Positions 51,113-59,816 of a stretch of DNA of 64,000 nt are shown one piece after another. The position numbers were made by a program, and so were the translations under genes. Origin of the DNA: Verrucomicrobium sp. BvORR034 (GTDB lineage: Bacteria > Verrucomicrobiota > Verrucomicrobiia > Verrucomicrobiales > Verrucomicrobiaceae); the NCBI RefSeq assembly GCF_000739635.1, contig NZ_BATQ01000016.1, forward strand, positions 62,001-126,000. The letters are read 5' to 3'. Every line of letters begins with the position of its first letter. Positions within the stretch are counted from its first letter, which is position 1. The notes under the pieces are model-generated. The model did not search any database, was not told the origin of the DNA, and was given only the letters and a program-made list of their open reading frames with translations.

Positions 51113-51151
51113 CCTTGTGAATGACTGGACGGTGGAAAGGTAGGCGCAGAA

Positions 51152-52987
51152 TTATCGCGAACGCTCCAAAAGACGGCGCTGGATGCGGCCCGCGGGCTCC
51201 TTGAATGACAGTCCGCGCACGACTGCCTGGGCCTCCTCCAGCGGCACGTGTCCGGCATCCGTCAGAAAGTCCAACGCATTCAGGGCTGCGAGTGTTTCAT
51301 GGGCATTTCCGTTGGAGATCACCTCCTTCAGCGTCGCCAGTCCCACCCGTTCCTCCTGCATCCAAGCCAACGCCTCAGCCGCCACCACCCGGACATCGGG
51401 CCATTCATCTGATTTCGCCAGCGTTAGCAGGCATTCTTTGTTCGCTGCCGCTTTTTCTTTCAGGATCAGGCAGCCGGTCGCCCCCCAGTATCGGATGACG
51501 GGATGGGGATCCACCAGGGCGTTGGTCAGCGTCGGCAGGTCGTCCACTTTTCCGGTGCTCGCTGCATTGGCCACATCAATGATGCGCTCCAGCGGATAGT
51601 CGCTGCTTCGAGCGTAGTCATACAGTGTTTTGTCCCCCGCGAGGCGCGTGTACATGCCTTCCGGGATGAAGCCGGTGTCCCGTGTCTGAATCAGCTCCTG
51701 ACGCAAGAGCTTCTCCATCTCCAGCAGCCGCGTTCCCTGCTCTGGCGCTGCGGCCAGGTTGTTTACATCATAGGGGTCCGCATTGACATCATAGAGTTCC
51801 TCTCCTGACTTCGGCTGCCAGTAGGCCGACTGCGCGGGATTGCACCGGCCTGCCTGATATTCCGCGAACCAGGAGCGCATGCTGGGCTGCACTTCAAATG
51901 GGTAGCTGTAGGGCTGACCCCAGGGCCGGTGGGGACTGTAGTTGCGAATGTAGAGGTGACTGCCGGTGCGGATGGCGCGAGCGGTATCATACCGCTCATC
52001 CATGCGGCCTCTGAAGAGGAAGACGTGATCTCGTGGCAACGTCTTGTTGTTGCCCAGAAAGGCGCGCCCCTCGTAGTTCGCGGGTTGGGCCACGCCGCAC
52101 AGGCTGAAGACCGTGGCGGGGAAATCGGTGAAGCACACTGGCTGATTCACCCAGCCGCCGGGTGCTTCCGGACGCCACGCGGCCCATTTTTCCGGAATGC
52201 GGATGATCAGAGGCACGCGGGTACCAGAGTCATGCAGATGGCGTTTGCCTCCCGGCAGCGCGCCACCGTGATCGCCGTAGTAGAAGACGATCGTGTCATT
52301 CGCCAGTCCTTCCTTCTCCAGCTCCTTGAGCACCTCGCCCACCTGGCTGTCCATGAGGGTGATCTGGTCGTAGTAGTTGGCCCAGTCCCGCCGGATGTCC
52401 GGCGTGTCCGGATGGTAGGGCGGCAGGACGATCTTCTCAGGCGGCACGCGGAAGGTTTCCTTGCCCTTCTTGGGGGCCACCTGGCTTTCATGGCTGGAAG
52501 TGAAGTTGAAGACGGCGAAGAACGGCTGCCCCGGAGTGCGGTGCCGGTAGTGGGCCTGCTTGCTGCTCTCGTTCCAGAGATTGCTCCTCGAACCCTCCAC
52601 ATTGTAGTCCGTTTTGACGTTGTTGGTGCAGAAGTAGCCGGCGGAGCGCAGCACTTCCGGGTAGAGCTGGAAGCCGGGTGGAATGGCCACCTGACTGCGA
52701 TGGTTTTGCACTCCCAGGGTAGAGGCATGCATGCCGGTGATGAGGGTGCTTCGCGAGGCGGAGCAAACCGGAGCGTTGGCAAAAGCGTTGCGGTATCGAA
52801 CCCCTTCCGCGGCCAGCTTGTCCAGATTTGGCGTCAGGGCCAGGGCATCCTTGTAGCAGCCCAGATAGGGGCTGTTGTCTTCGCTGGTCACCCAGAGGAT
52901 GTTGGGACGGTCCGGCGCAGCCCTTAGAGAGCTGAAGCAAGATGCAAAGATCAGTGGCAGCAGGACGGCAAGGAAGAAACGGGACAT
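51152..52987 (-). CDS. Secreted sulfatase with C-terminal HEAT-like repeats
   Basis: A 611-residue exported sulfatase of the heparan N-sulfatase-like group. ATG 52987 (MSRFFLAVLLPLIFASC) starts the signal peptide, which contains a Cys in a lipobox-like position; a TTG at 52996 is less likely. The opening of the catalytic domain is ILWVTSEDNSPYLGCYKD, and the signature is C75-S-A-S-R79 in PVCSASRSTLITG, the C-x-A-x-R form. FYYGDHGGALPGGKRHLHD holds the second metal site. The last about 130 residues carry helical HEAT-like repeats (AATGCLILKEKAAANKECLL type), probably for binding substrate or a partner. It lies between two other sulfatase genes. Confidence 0.9.
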   Translation of the reverse strand: MSRFFLAVLLPLIFASCFSSLRAAPDRPNILWVTSEDNSPYLGCYKDALALTPNLDKLAAEGVRYRNAFANAPVCSASRSTLITGMHASTLGVQNHRSQVAIPPGFQLYPEVLRSAGYFCTNNVKTDYNVEGSRSNLWNESSKQAHYRHRTPGQPFFAVFNFTSSHESQVAPKKGKETFRVPPEKIVLPPYHPDTPDIRRDWANYYDQITLMDSQVGEVLKELEKEGLANDTIVFYYGDHGGALPGGKRHLHDSGTRVPLIIRIPEKWAAWRPEAPGGWVNQPVCFTDFPATVFSLCGVAQPANYEGRAFLGNNKTLPRDHVFLFRGRMDERYDTARAIRTGSHLYIRNYSPHRPWGQPYSYPFEVQPSMRSWFAEYQAGRCNPAQSAYWQPKSGEELYDVNADPYDVNNLAAAPEQGTRLLEMEKLLRQELIQTRDTGFIPEGMYTRLAGDKTLYDYARSSDYPLERIIDVANAASTGKVDDLPTLTNALVDPHPVIRYWGATGCLILKEKAAANKECLLTLAKSDEWPDVRVVAAEALAWMQEERVGLATLKEVISNGNAHETLAALNALDFLTDAGHVPLEEAQAVVRGLSFKEPAGRIQRRLLERSR

Positions 52988-53044
52988 GGGGATCAAAAGG
53001 GGAATGCGGAAGACGGTGACTCAACGAGCTCAGCGCAAGGGGGC

Positions 53045-54523
53045 TCACTCACCACTGGGCTTGGTGCCAGCCGCTACAGGTATAGGAGGCAGCTCATGGA
53101 GTCGGGCCATCAGCCTGGAGACGACTTCCGGATGTTCGCCGGCCAGATTGCGCGTTTCATCCGGATCGGTCTGATAATCGAAAAGCTCGACTGCGGCAGG
53201 CTGCTCTTTGATGCCGGGTCGCGAGCTGATGCGCCACCGGTCATCGCGCAGCGTGCGCCATCCCTGTGTCCACCAGGCTCGCGCCGGTTTGCTGGAAGGG
53301 GTGGCGGGAGACTCCATCTGGGGACGAAGACTCCTTCCATCGAGCCCCTTTGGTGCAGGCAATCCGCAGAGATCCGTCAGTGTCGGGAAGAGGTCCACCG
53401 TCTCCACCACCGCTTTGGTCGTGACGCCCGGGGCATTCATCTTCGGGTGACGGATCAACAGGGGGCTGACCAGGGCCTTTTCAAACAGGCAGTGCTTGCC
53501 CCAGATGTTGTGTTCTCCGAGCAGAAAGCCGTGATCACTCCAGATGACGACGATGGTGTTGTCATCCAGGTGCAGTTTTTCCAGGGTGGTCAGCACCCGG
53601 CCCACCTGGGCATCCACATAGCTGACACAGGCGGCATAGGCCCGCCGTACCTCTGCCGCCACTTCGGGGAACGGGTCCGTGCCGTCCGTGGCGAGCCGGG
53701 CGTAGTTTCCATGAAACTCGCCGCTTCTGTGCCAGGTGGAGGGCCAGCCGGGCTTCGCGGCTGCCGCCTCCCCCGGGGCTGGGAAGGGAGCCATTCCTTG
53801 AAGATCAAAGTAGGACTTGGGGCAGGCAAAGGGCAGGTGGGGTTTGAAGAAGCCCACGGCGAGAAACCAGGGGCTTTGAGACGTGGTTAGCCCCATCAGC
53901 ATGCGCTCTGCCTCATCCGCTACGAAGGCATCTGGATAGGAATGGTCCGGGCCGTCAAAGGACTCCAACGGCAGCGTCACCCCTGGTACTCTGGGTTTGC
54001 CGTTGGCGGTGCCATGCATGAGATGCTGCGGGGCTCCCCAAGGCGTCTCGGGAATCCAGCACCTGTCCCATGAACCCGGCAACTCTTCGGGACCCTCCGC
54101 CCACAACTTGCCGGTGCGACCGCCGGGATGGTGCGTGATTTTGCCCATCGCATACGTCTTGTAGCCGTGACGCTGGAACCATGCCGGCAGATTGGCGTCT
54201 CCCCATTGGCTCTGGGTGCTGGCGATAGCGCCGTTGCCCAGTTGCGCGGCAGTTTCCGGATAGCGCCCTCTCAACAGGGTGCAACGCGATGCGCCGCATG
54301 TGGGCACCTGCACATAGTGGTGACTGAAGGTGCGTGCCGTGCGGGCAAAGGCATCCATCTTGGGAGTCCGGGCGCGCTCGTTCCCCAAGGCTCCCAGATC
54401 ATTGCGCAGGTCGTCAATGGCGATGAAGAGCACATTGGGGGCCGCGTGCGCCCCGCCACACGCGGCAATGAAGCCACAGAGCAGGGCGATGAGGTGGAGG
54501 GGAAAACGGAAGCGTGCAGCCAT
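53045..54523 (-). CDS. Secreted iduronate-2-sulfatase-like protein
   Basis: A 492-residue exported sulfatase resembling iduronate-2-sulfatase. The signal peptide covers about residues 1-28. The opening FIAIDDLRNDLGALGNERA and the signature C76-G-A-S-R80 in PTCGASRCTLLRGRYP are typical of that group (C-x-A-x-R). Further landmarks are FFKPHLPFACPKSYFDL and VIWSDHGFLLGEHNIWGKH, with the metal-binding Asp-His. It is the first sulfatase of the five-gene run, 92 bp downstream of an SGNH hydrolase gene and 57 bp before the next sulfatase gene. Confidence 0.93.
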   Translation of the reverse strand: MAARFRFPLHLIALLCGFIAACGGAHAAPNVLFIAIDDLRNDLGALGNERARTPKMDAFARTARTFSHHYVQVPTCGASRCTLLRGRYPETAAQLGNGAIASTQSQWGDANLPAWFQRHGYKTYAMGKITHHPGGRTGKLWAEGPEELPGSWDRCWIPETPWGAPQHLMHGTANGKPRVPGVTLPLESFDGPDHSYPDAFVADEAERMLMGLTTSQSPWFLAVGFFKPHLPFACPKSYFDLQGMAPFPAPGEAAAAKPGWPSTWHRSGEFHGNYARLATDGTDPFPEVAAEVRRAYAACVSYVDAQVGRVLTTLEKLHLDDNTIVVIWSDHGFLLGEHNIWGKHCLFEKALVSPLLIRHPKMNAPGVTTKAVVETVDLFPTLTDLCGLPAPKGLDGRSLRPQMESPATPSSKPARAWWTQGWRTLRDDRWRISSRPGIKEQPAAVELFDYQTDPDETRNLAGEHPEVVSRLMARLHELPPIPVAAGTKPSGE

Positions 54524-54615
54524 GGCAGGACGGGAAGCCCCGTAAACGACCTGCCCAGCACCAGACTTGCGTCAATCTGGAGCCATTTCTGGCGATGCGC
54601 CTGCTCTTGCTTTGA

Positions 54616-55329
54616 TCATTTCCAGAATGCCCTGACCGTTGCCTCCCAAGCATCAGCCATCACTTGATGTCCTGCATAGGTGGGGTGCACCCCATCCCAG
54701 ATCCAGTAGTCGGCAGGAGCCCGCTTGCAGGCCTCATCGAATGCCTGCTGATACTTTACCAGGGCGGCCCCGTGCTTTGCCGCTAGTTTGGCCACGATGG
54801 TCTGACGTTGTTCAATGCTGGCTTTTGCCGCCTCCCAGTTCTCTTTCTTTTTGCCGACGGGCAGAAGGAAGGGTTCACCGAGCACGAGCTTGACTCCTGG
54901 AAGTGCAGCCTTGGTCTCAGTGAGCAGCCTGTCGTAGCCCGCCTCGTACTCCGCCATGGGAACGTTGCGCCCGTCGTCGTTCACCCCGATGAGGATGCTC
55001 AAAAGATCTGGCTTCAGGTCGAGAGTGTCCTTTTGCCAGCGCGCGGTCAGATCGGATACCTTGTTGCCACTGATGCCACGGTTCAGAAAGGTGAGCTTCT
55101 GGGAGGGGAACGCGGCACCGTGTTTGGCCGCAATGATAAAAGCATAGCCGTGACCCAGAATATGATTCGGATCCGCCGTCCGCCCGCGATTTCCGTCCGT
55201 AATGGAGTCACCTTGGAAGAGGATTCGACATTCTTGTGAGAAGGCGGGCAGAGGCTCGGCTCCATGGCCACACAGGAGAAACATGCTGGCGCTCGCGAGT
55301 GTGTTCAACAGGAGGCGGGGCAGGTTCAT
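54616..55329 (-). CDS. Secreted SGNH/GDSL lipase-esterase
   Basis: A 237-residue exported SGNH hydrolase; ATG 55329 begins the signal peptide MNLPRLLLNTLASASMFLLC. The long open frame upstream to 57219 is antisense to the aminotransferase fusion and is not real. Motifs: block I ILFQGDSITDGNRG (nucleophile Ser), block II Gly in NRGISGNKVSD, block III LLSILIGVNDDGRN (GxND), and block V WDGVHPTYAGHQVMADAW (Asp-x-x-His). All four blocks are intact. It removes acetyl or similar esters from sugars. It heads the minus-strand hydrolase run; it could share a transcript with the sulfatases 92 bp downstream. Confidence 0.92.
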   Translation of the reverse strand: MNLPRLLLNTLASASMFLLCGHGAEPLPAFSQECRILFQGDSITDGNRGRTADPNHILGHGYAFIIAAKHGAAFPSQKLTFLNRGISGNKVSDLTARWQKDTLDLKPDLLSILIGVNDDGRNVPMAEYEAGYDRLLTETKAALPGVKLVLGEPFLLPVGKKKENWEAAKASIEQRQTIVAKLAAKHGAALVKYQQAFDEACKRAPADYWIWDGVHPTYAGHQVMADAWEATVRAFWK

Positions 55330-55419
55330 AAAGTGGACTGATGGTGTATTGGCCCGGTCAATAGTGCCATTGATTTTATCAAGTCGCGGGCTCCGCCGCC
55401 TCTCTCCAGAGTGGCCGGC

Positions 55420-57168
55420 ATGCAAACGCTCTACCGGACTCCCCACCTGACGGCTGACCGCTCCGACCGGGACCACGGGTCCCGCATGACCCTCCGCCCC
55501 GCCACCCAGGCGGATCGCGAACGCATCTCCGCCATCCGGCACGAGGTTTATGCCCAGGAGATAGGGCAGCATCCGGCAAATCCAACCGGCAAGCTTACGG
55601 ATCGCCTGGACGCCACCAATCATTACCTCGTGCTGGAGATGGACGGTGGCCTCGCCGGATTTATCAGCATCACCCCACCGGAGAGCCCTTCGTACTCCAT
55701 CGACAAATACTTCAGCCGTGGGGAACTGCCATTTCCTGTTCACACCGGGCTCTACGAAGTGCGCCTGCTCACGGTGCTGAAGGCCAGTCGCGGATCCGAA
55801 ACCGCCGCCCTGCTCATGTACGGGGCGCTGCGCTGGGTGGAGTCGCGGGGTGGCACGCACATCATGGCTATCGGCCGGGAGGAGGTACTTTCCATCTATG
55901 TGAAGGCGGGGTTGCGTGACTGCGATGCCAGTGTGAAGTCGGGCGCGGTGACCTATCGCCTGCTGCATGCCCCGGTAGAGGCACTCCACCGGGAGACGGA
56001 CCGCATGACCGGCTTGCTGGATCGCCTGGAGCGTCATGTGAACTGGCAGCTCGGCATCACCTTCCGCAAACCGGCGGCCTGTTTTCATGGAGGCGCGTTT
56101 TTTGACCGGATCGGTCCACGCTTCGACCGCCTGGATTCCGCCCAAGGCATCATCAACGCGGATGTGCTGGATGCCTGGTATTCTCCCGCGCCAGCGGTTC
56201 AGGAAACTCTGGAACGGCATCTGCCCTGGCTGCTGCGCACCTCGCCACCCACCGACTGTGGCGGTCTGCTGGAAGTCATCGCCACCGCCCGTGGGGTGAG
56301 ACCCTCGCAGCTCCTGCCCGGGGCAGGCTCGTCCGATCTGATCTTCCGCGCCTTCTCCCGCTGGCTCACACCTGCCTCCCGCGTGTTGCTGCTGGATCCC
56401 ACCTATGGTGAGTATGCGCACGTGCTGGAGAAGGTCATCCGCTGCCAGGTGGACCGCCTCACCTTGAAGCGCGAGGACCGCTACGAGGTGCCGCTGGAGA
56501 CCCTGAAGGCCGCCTTGGGCCGTGGGTATGATCTCGTGGTGCTGGTGAATCCGAACAGCCCCACGGGCAGACACATCACCCGGCAGAACCTGCTTCAGAC
56601 CCTCGCCGCTGCACCGGCCTCCACGCGGGTATGGATCGATGAAACGTACGTGGACTTTGTGGATCCGGCCCAGTCTCTGGAGACTGCCGCCGCCCAGAGC
56701 GAGAATCTGATCGTCTGCAAGTCCATGTCCAAGGCCTACGCTCTGAGTGGGGCCAGGGTGGCTTATCTTTGCGCCGCCGTGCATCAGCTCGAGGAGCTGC
56801 GTGCCTGGACGCCGCCGTGGGTGGTGAGCCTGCCCTCCCAGGTCGCGGCGGTCCGGGCGCTCCAGAGTCCCGCCTATTACACCGCCCGATGGGCCGAGAC
56901 CCGGGAACTGCGGGAGAATCTGGCCGCTGCCCTGCGCTACCGCGGCTTCCACGTGATCCCCGGTGCCGCCAACTATCTGCTTACCCATCTCCCGTCCGAA
57001 GGTCCCTCCGCCGCAGAGGTGGTCCAGGCCTGCCGTGGCTTCGGCCTCTATCTCCGCGATGCCGCCGGCATGGGCAGCCAGCTGGGCACCCATGCCCTCC
57101 GTTTCGCCGTCAAAGACGCCGCGACGAACAGGCGGATGCTGAGCATTCTGGATGTCTGCCTGGACTAG
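55420..57168 (+). CDS. GNAT acyltransferase-aminotransferase fusion
   Basis: A 582-residue fusion. Residues about 20-190 are a GNAT-fold acyltransferase (MTLRPATQADRERISAIRHE), close in layout to the autoinducer-synthase/N-acyl-amino-acid-synthase type (RHEVYAQEIG, LDATNHYLVLE, LAGFISITPP, YEVRLLTVL). Residues about 230-580 are a fold-type I PLP aminotransferase like histidinol-phosphate aminotransferase, with NPNSPTGRHI, WIDETYVDF and the Lys in CKSMSKAYALSGARVAY (Lys438). Starts at 55411 (GTG), 55420 (ATG) and 55486 (ATG) are all possible; the last begins the GNAT domain directly. Such a pairing suggests a product that is both transaminated and acylated, or an unknown amino acid pathway. 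It is divergent from the SGNH gene. Confidence 0.85.
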   Translation: MQTLYRTPHLTADRSDRDHGSRMTLRPATQADRERISAIRHEVYAQEIGQHPANPTGKLTDRLDATNHYLVLEMDGGLAGFISITPPESPSYSIDKYFSRGELPFPVHTGLYEVRLLTVLKASRGSETAALLMYGALRWVESRGGTHIMAIGREEVLSIYVKAGLRDCDASVKSGAVTYRLLHAPVEALHRETDRMTGLLDRLERHVNWQLGITFRKPAACFHGGAFFDRIGPRFDRLDSAQGIINADVLDAWYSPAPAVQETLERHLPWLLRTSPPTDCGGLLEVIATARGVRPSQLLPGAGSSDLIFRAFSRWLTPASRVLLLDPTYGEYAHVLEKVIRCQVDRLTLKREDRYEVPLETLKAALGRGYDLVVLVNPNSPTGRHITRQNLLQTLAAAPASTRVWIDETYVDFVDPAQSLETAAAQSENLIVCKSMSKAYALSGARVAYLCAAVHQLEELRAWTPPWVVSLPSQVAAVRALQSPAYYTARWAETRELRENLAAALRYRGFHVIPGAANYLLTHLPSEGPSAAEVVQACRGFGLYLRDAAGMGSQLGTHALRFAVKDAATNRRMLSILDVCLD

Positions 57169-57220
57169 GCGGAAACCACTCCCGATCCGGCAGACGTACC
57201 GTTGGGGCATGACGACCAAA

Positions 57221-57245
57221 GAGGAACTGGAACCACCAGTTCCTT
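57221..57245 (+). terminator. Hairpin after aminotransferase fusion gene
   Basis: AGGAACTGG and CCAGTTCCT make a perfect 9-bp stem with a 5-base loop (57222-57244), 53 bp after the stop. The T-run that follows is weak, so efficiency is uncertain. It ends 32 bp before the DUF5069 start and could also be a leader structure. Confidence 0.5.
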
Positions 57246-57276
57246 GCCAATTTCCCGCCCCTGATCAAGTTATCCC

Positions 57277-57717
57277 ATGAGTTACCAGCTCCCTGTCAGC
57301 GACTACGAGGAAACTTCCGGCATCGTCTTCTTTGCCCGCATGGTGGACAAGATCCGCCTGCATGCTGCGGGCAAGCTGGCCCCTGACTATCTGCGTGGGT
57401 TCATGGATCTGACCTGCCTGGACGCGCGCTTCTGCCGCTTCTGGGAGGTGGATTACGACCTGCTGGAGGCACGTACGCTGGAAGGCGGCACCAATGAGGA
57501 GTTGCTCGCCTGGTGTTTCCGGGATCGCAAATTTCCCAACGATGAGCAGATTCTGGTGTGGAATTCCTTCCTGATCAAACGCGGCTGGCGCGACAACGGC
57601 TCACCGGGGATCATCGAGGCCAAGGCAGCCAACGGCTGGCAGGACCGCAACGACATTCAGACGTATGTGGACCTGCATGACATGGACGAAGGCCGTCAGC
57701 CGCGGTTCTCGTCTTAG
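57277..57717 (+). CDS. DUF5069 domain protein
   Basis: A 146-residue cytoplasmic protein that spans the whole of DUF5069, a family found mostly in Verrucomicrobia and neighbours. Characteristic segments include SGIVFFARMVDKIRLHAAGKL, APDYLRGFMDL, the RFWEVDYDLL region, and WNSFLIKRGWRD. No catalytic motif or cofactor site is evident, and there is no signal peptide. The function is not known. It lies 74 bp before the MOSC gene on the same strand and 108 bp after the aminotransferase fusion, with a hairpin in between. Confidence 0.85.
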   Translation: MSYQLPVSDYEETSGIVFFARMVDKIRLHAAGKLAPDYLRGFMDLTCLDARFCRFWEVDYDLLEARTLEGGTNEELLAWCFRDRKFPNDEQILVWNSFLIKRGWRDNGSPGIIEAKAANGWQDRNDIQTYVDLHDMDEGRQPRFSS

Positions 57718-57791
57718 CTGGTCTGCGGCGCTTTGAGGGGGTGGGATGGCATTGTTCTTTCTTCACGATGCAGGCCCCATCCCTGCATCCC

Positions 57792-58433
57792 ATGAAGGTA
57801 CTCTCCGTCAATCGGTCCTTGGTCCGCCTCGTCGAGGTGAATGGCAAAGAAGTTCCCACTGGCATCTACAAAGAGCCGGTCGATGCCGCGGTCATGGTGC
57901 ACTCCCTGGGATTGGAAGAGGATGGGCAGGCCGATCTAAAGGTGCACGGGGGCCCGTATCAGGCCGTGTACGCTTACCCCGCAGAGCACTACCTGCACTG
58001 GCAGCAGGCCCTGGATCGTGAACACCTGGAACCAGGGACCTTTGGGGAGAATCTCACCGTCAGTGGCTTGCTGGAAACAGAGGTGTGCATTGGCGATGTC
58101 CACCGGATCGGTGGAACGGTCTTGCAGGTCACCTGCGAGCGCATCCCCTGTTTCAAGCTGGGGCACAAGCTGAATCGGCCCGATATCTTGAAGCCGTTTC
58201 TACAGAGCGGACGCAGCGGATTCTACTATCGCGTCGTGGAGAGCGGGACGGTGGCGGCAGGGGACTCGGTCGAGGTCCTGGAGCGGGATCCGGAGGGCAT
58301 CACAGTTCGAGCCCTGCTGGGCATGCACCGGTTGCACGAAGGCACTCCAGAAGACTTGCGCCGGGCACTGAAGATCGAAGCCCTCTCGCCCCTGGTGCGG
58401 AGCGAGTTCGAGGAAAGACTGGCGAAAAACTGA
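57792..58433 (+). CDS. MOSC domain protein (YiiM-like)
   Basis: A 213-residue protein with a MOSC domain, like E. coli YiiM, which uses a molybdenum cofactor to reduce N-hydroxylated base analogues and similar compounds. ATG 57792 (MKVLSVNRSLVRLVEV) starts the domain; the open frame upstream to 57741 lacks support. The conserved VHGGPYQAVYAYPAEHY, GTFGENLTVSGL, and CERIPCFKLGHK (with the cofactor-binding Cys) segments are all present. The C-terminal 3-alpha region is seen as LHRLHEGTPEDLRRAL-like sequence. It converges on the histidine kinase gene with 21 bp between. Confidence 0.9.
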   Translation: MKVLSVNRSLVRLVEVNGKEVPTGIYKEPVDAAVMVHSLGLEEDGQADLKVHGGPYQAVYAYPAEHYLHWQQALDREHLEPGTFGENLTVSGLLETEVCIGDVHRIGGTVLQVTCERIPCFKLGHKLNRPDILKPFLQSGRSGFYYRVVESGTVAAGDSVEVLERDPEGITVRALLGMHRLHEGTPEDLRRALKIEALSPLVRSEFEERLAKN

Positions 58434-58454
58434 TCCGGTGCGGCGGCGGGCGGG

Positions 58455-59816
58455 TCAGTCGTTGGGCAGTTCAATGGTCGCGCGCAGACCGCCGCCAGGA
58501 CGATTGGCCAGGGCGATGTCTCCACCATGGCTGCGGATAATGGTGCGGGCGATGGAAAGGCCAAGACCCACGCCGCCGGTGCCGCGATTCCTTGAACTCT
58601 CCAGACGCACGAAGGGGTTGAACACCCGCTCGCTATCCTCAGCGGGAATGCCGGTGCCGTCATCGTCCACGGTGATGAGAGCCCGTTGTTCGCGAATTTC
58701 CAGGCCCACGCGCGCGCGCTGGCCGTAGCGCACGGAGTTTTCCACCACGTTGCGCACCGCCCGTCGGAGGGCATCGGGCCGGCAGCGCCAGGGAGTCCGG
58801 TCGCCGGGGGCGAAGGTGACATCCCAGCCGAGGTCGGCGAGATCGTCGCAGAGGCTCTCCAGCAGGGCGTTCAGGTCCACATTTCGGGTGGGCTCCGTCG
58901 TCGCCTCTTCCCGGGCGAATGCCAGGGTGGACTCCGCGATGGCTTTCATCTCATCCAGCGTGGCGATGATCTTTTCCCGCGTGTCAGCGTCCGAGATGAA
59001 CTCCGCCCGCAGGCGCATGGAGGTGATGGGCGTACGCAGATCGTGGCTCATGGCGGCCACCATCTGGGTTCGATCCTGTACAAAACGGCGCAGTCGCTCC
59101 TGCATCCGGTTGAAGGCCGCAGTGGTGTGGCGGATGTCGTCGGCACCTTCTTCCGGCAGCGGAGCCATTTCTTCACCGCGGCCCACTTTTTCAGCGGCCT
59201 CGGTGAGTCTCTCCAGAGGGCGGCCCACCCGGCGGACGAGCATGACGGCCCCCAGGGTGAGCAGCACTGCCGAGATGCCCATGGAAAGATGGTAGTACCA
59301 TGGGGGGCCGGTGGAGGCAGGCTTGGCATACACACCTTGCAGCCACAGATTCGGACCCACGGGCATCTGCAGTCCGAAGCCGTTCCAGTCCTCCAGATGC
59401 ATCAGCCTCGCGTTCGCCGTCTCTGGTCGTTCCTCAACGTGTTGCTTGTTCCATGTCGCGTCCGCCTGAGGGGGGAGATCCGCTGCCGCCGGGGGGCGGG
59501 GGGGCTCCAGCATTTTCTTGCGGCCCTCATTCTGCCAGGCCATCGGATCTTCAATGGGGGCGGTGGTAAACCAGAACCGCACCACCGGTGTATTGGCGGC
59601 ACCCAGGATCTCAGGGTGCTGCTCGGGACCCACCGTGTTCACCAGGCGCACCACCGAGGCCGTGCGCGCCAGGAACTCCTCCCGCCGCACCTCCCGGAGG
59701 GACCGCATCTGCTCTGCGCGGAAGATGAAATAGAACAGCGTCTGGGAGATGCCCAGAGCCAGCAGCATTACCATGATCCACTGGCCGATCAGACTTCGCG
59801 TCCAGAAGGCCCTCAC
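58455..59816 (-). CDS. Sensor histidine kinase (EnvZ/OmpR type)
   Basis: A 453-residue membrane sensor kinase. The GTG at 59816 overlaps the TGA of the response regulator (GTGA, 59813-59816), which is the best start. Two transmembrane helices (about residues 7-29 and 150-172) bound a periplasmic sensor of about 120 residues with a Pro-rich stretch (PPRPPAAADLPP). A HAMP linker follows, then the dimerisation helix with the phospho-acceptor His in AAMSHDLRTPITSMRL, an N box NVVENSVRYG, and G boxes VDDDGTGIP and GGVGLGLSIARTI. It phosphorylates the regulator just upstream. The signal is unknown; the divergent efflux operon suggests an envelope or toxic-compound cue. Confidence 0.93.
   Translation of the reverse strand: MRAFWTRSLIGQWIMVMLLALGISQTLFYFIFRAEQMRSLREVRREEFLARTASVVRLVNTVGPEQHPEILGAANTPVVRFWFTTAPIEDPMAWQNEGRKKMLEPPRPPAAADLPPQADATWNKQHVEERPETANARLMHLEDWNGFGLQMPVGPNLWLQGVYAKPASTGPPWYYHLSMGISAVLLTLGAVMLVRRVGRPLERLTEAAEKVGRGEEMAPLPEEGADDIRHTTAAFNRMQERLRRFVQDRTQMVAAMSHDLRTPITSMRLRAEFISDADTREKIIATLDEMKAIAESTLAFAREEATTEPTRNVDLNALLESLCDDLADLGWDVTFAPGDRTPWRCRPDALRRAVRNVVENSVRYGQRARVGLEIREQRALITVDDDGTGIPAEDSERVFNPFVRLESSRNRGTGGVGLGLSIARTIIRSHGGDIALANRPGGGLRATIELPND

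Noticed and set aside
55330-57219. Long upstream extension of the SGNH hydrolase frame to 867 residues
   Set aside because: The extension is antisense to the aminotransferase fusion; the real protein begins with a signal peptide at 55329.
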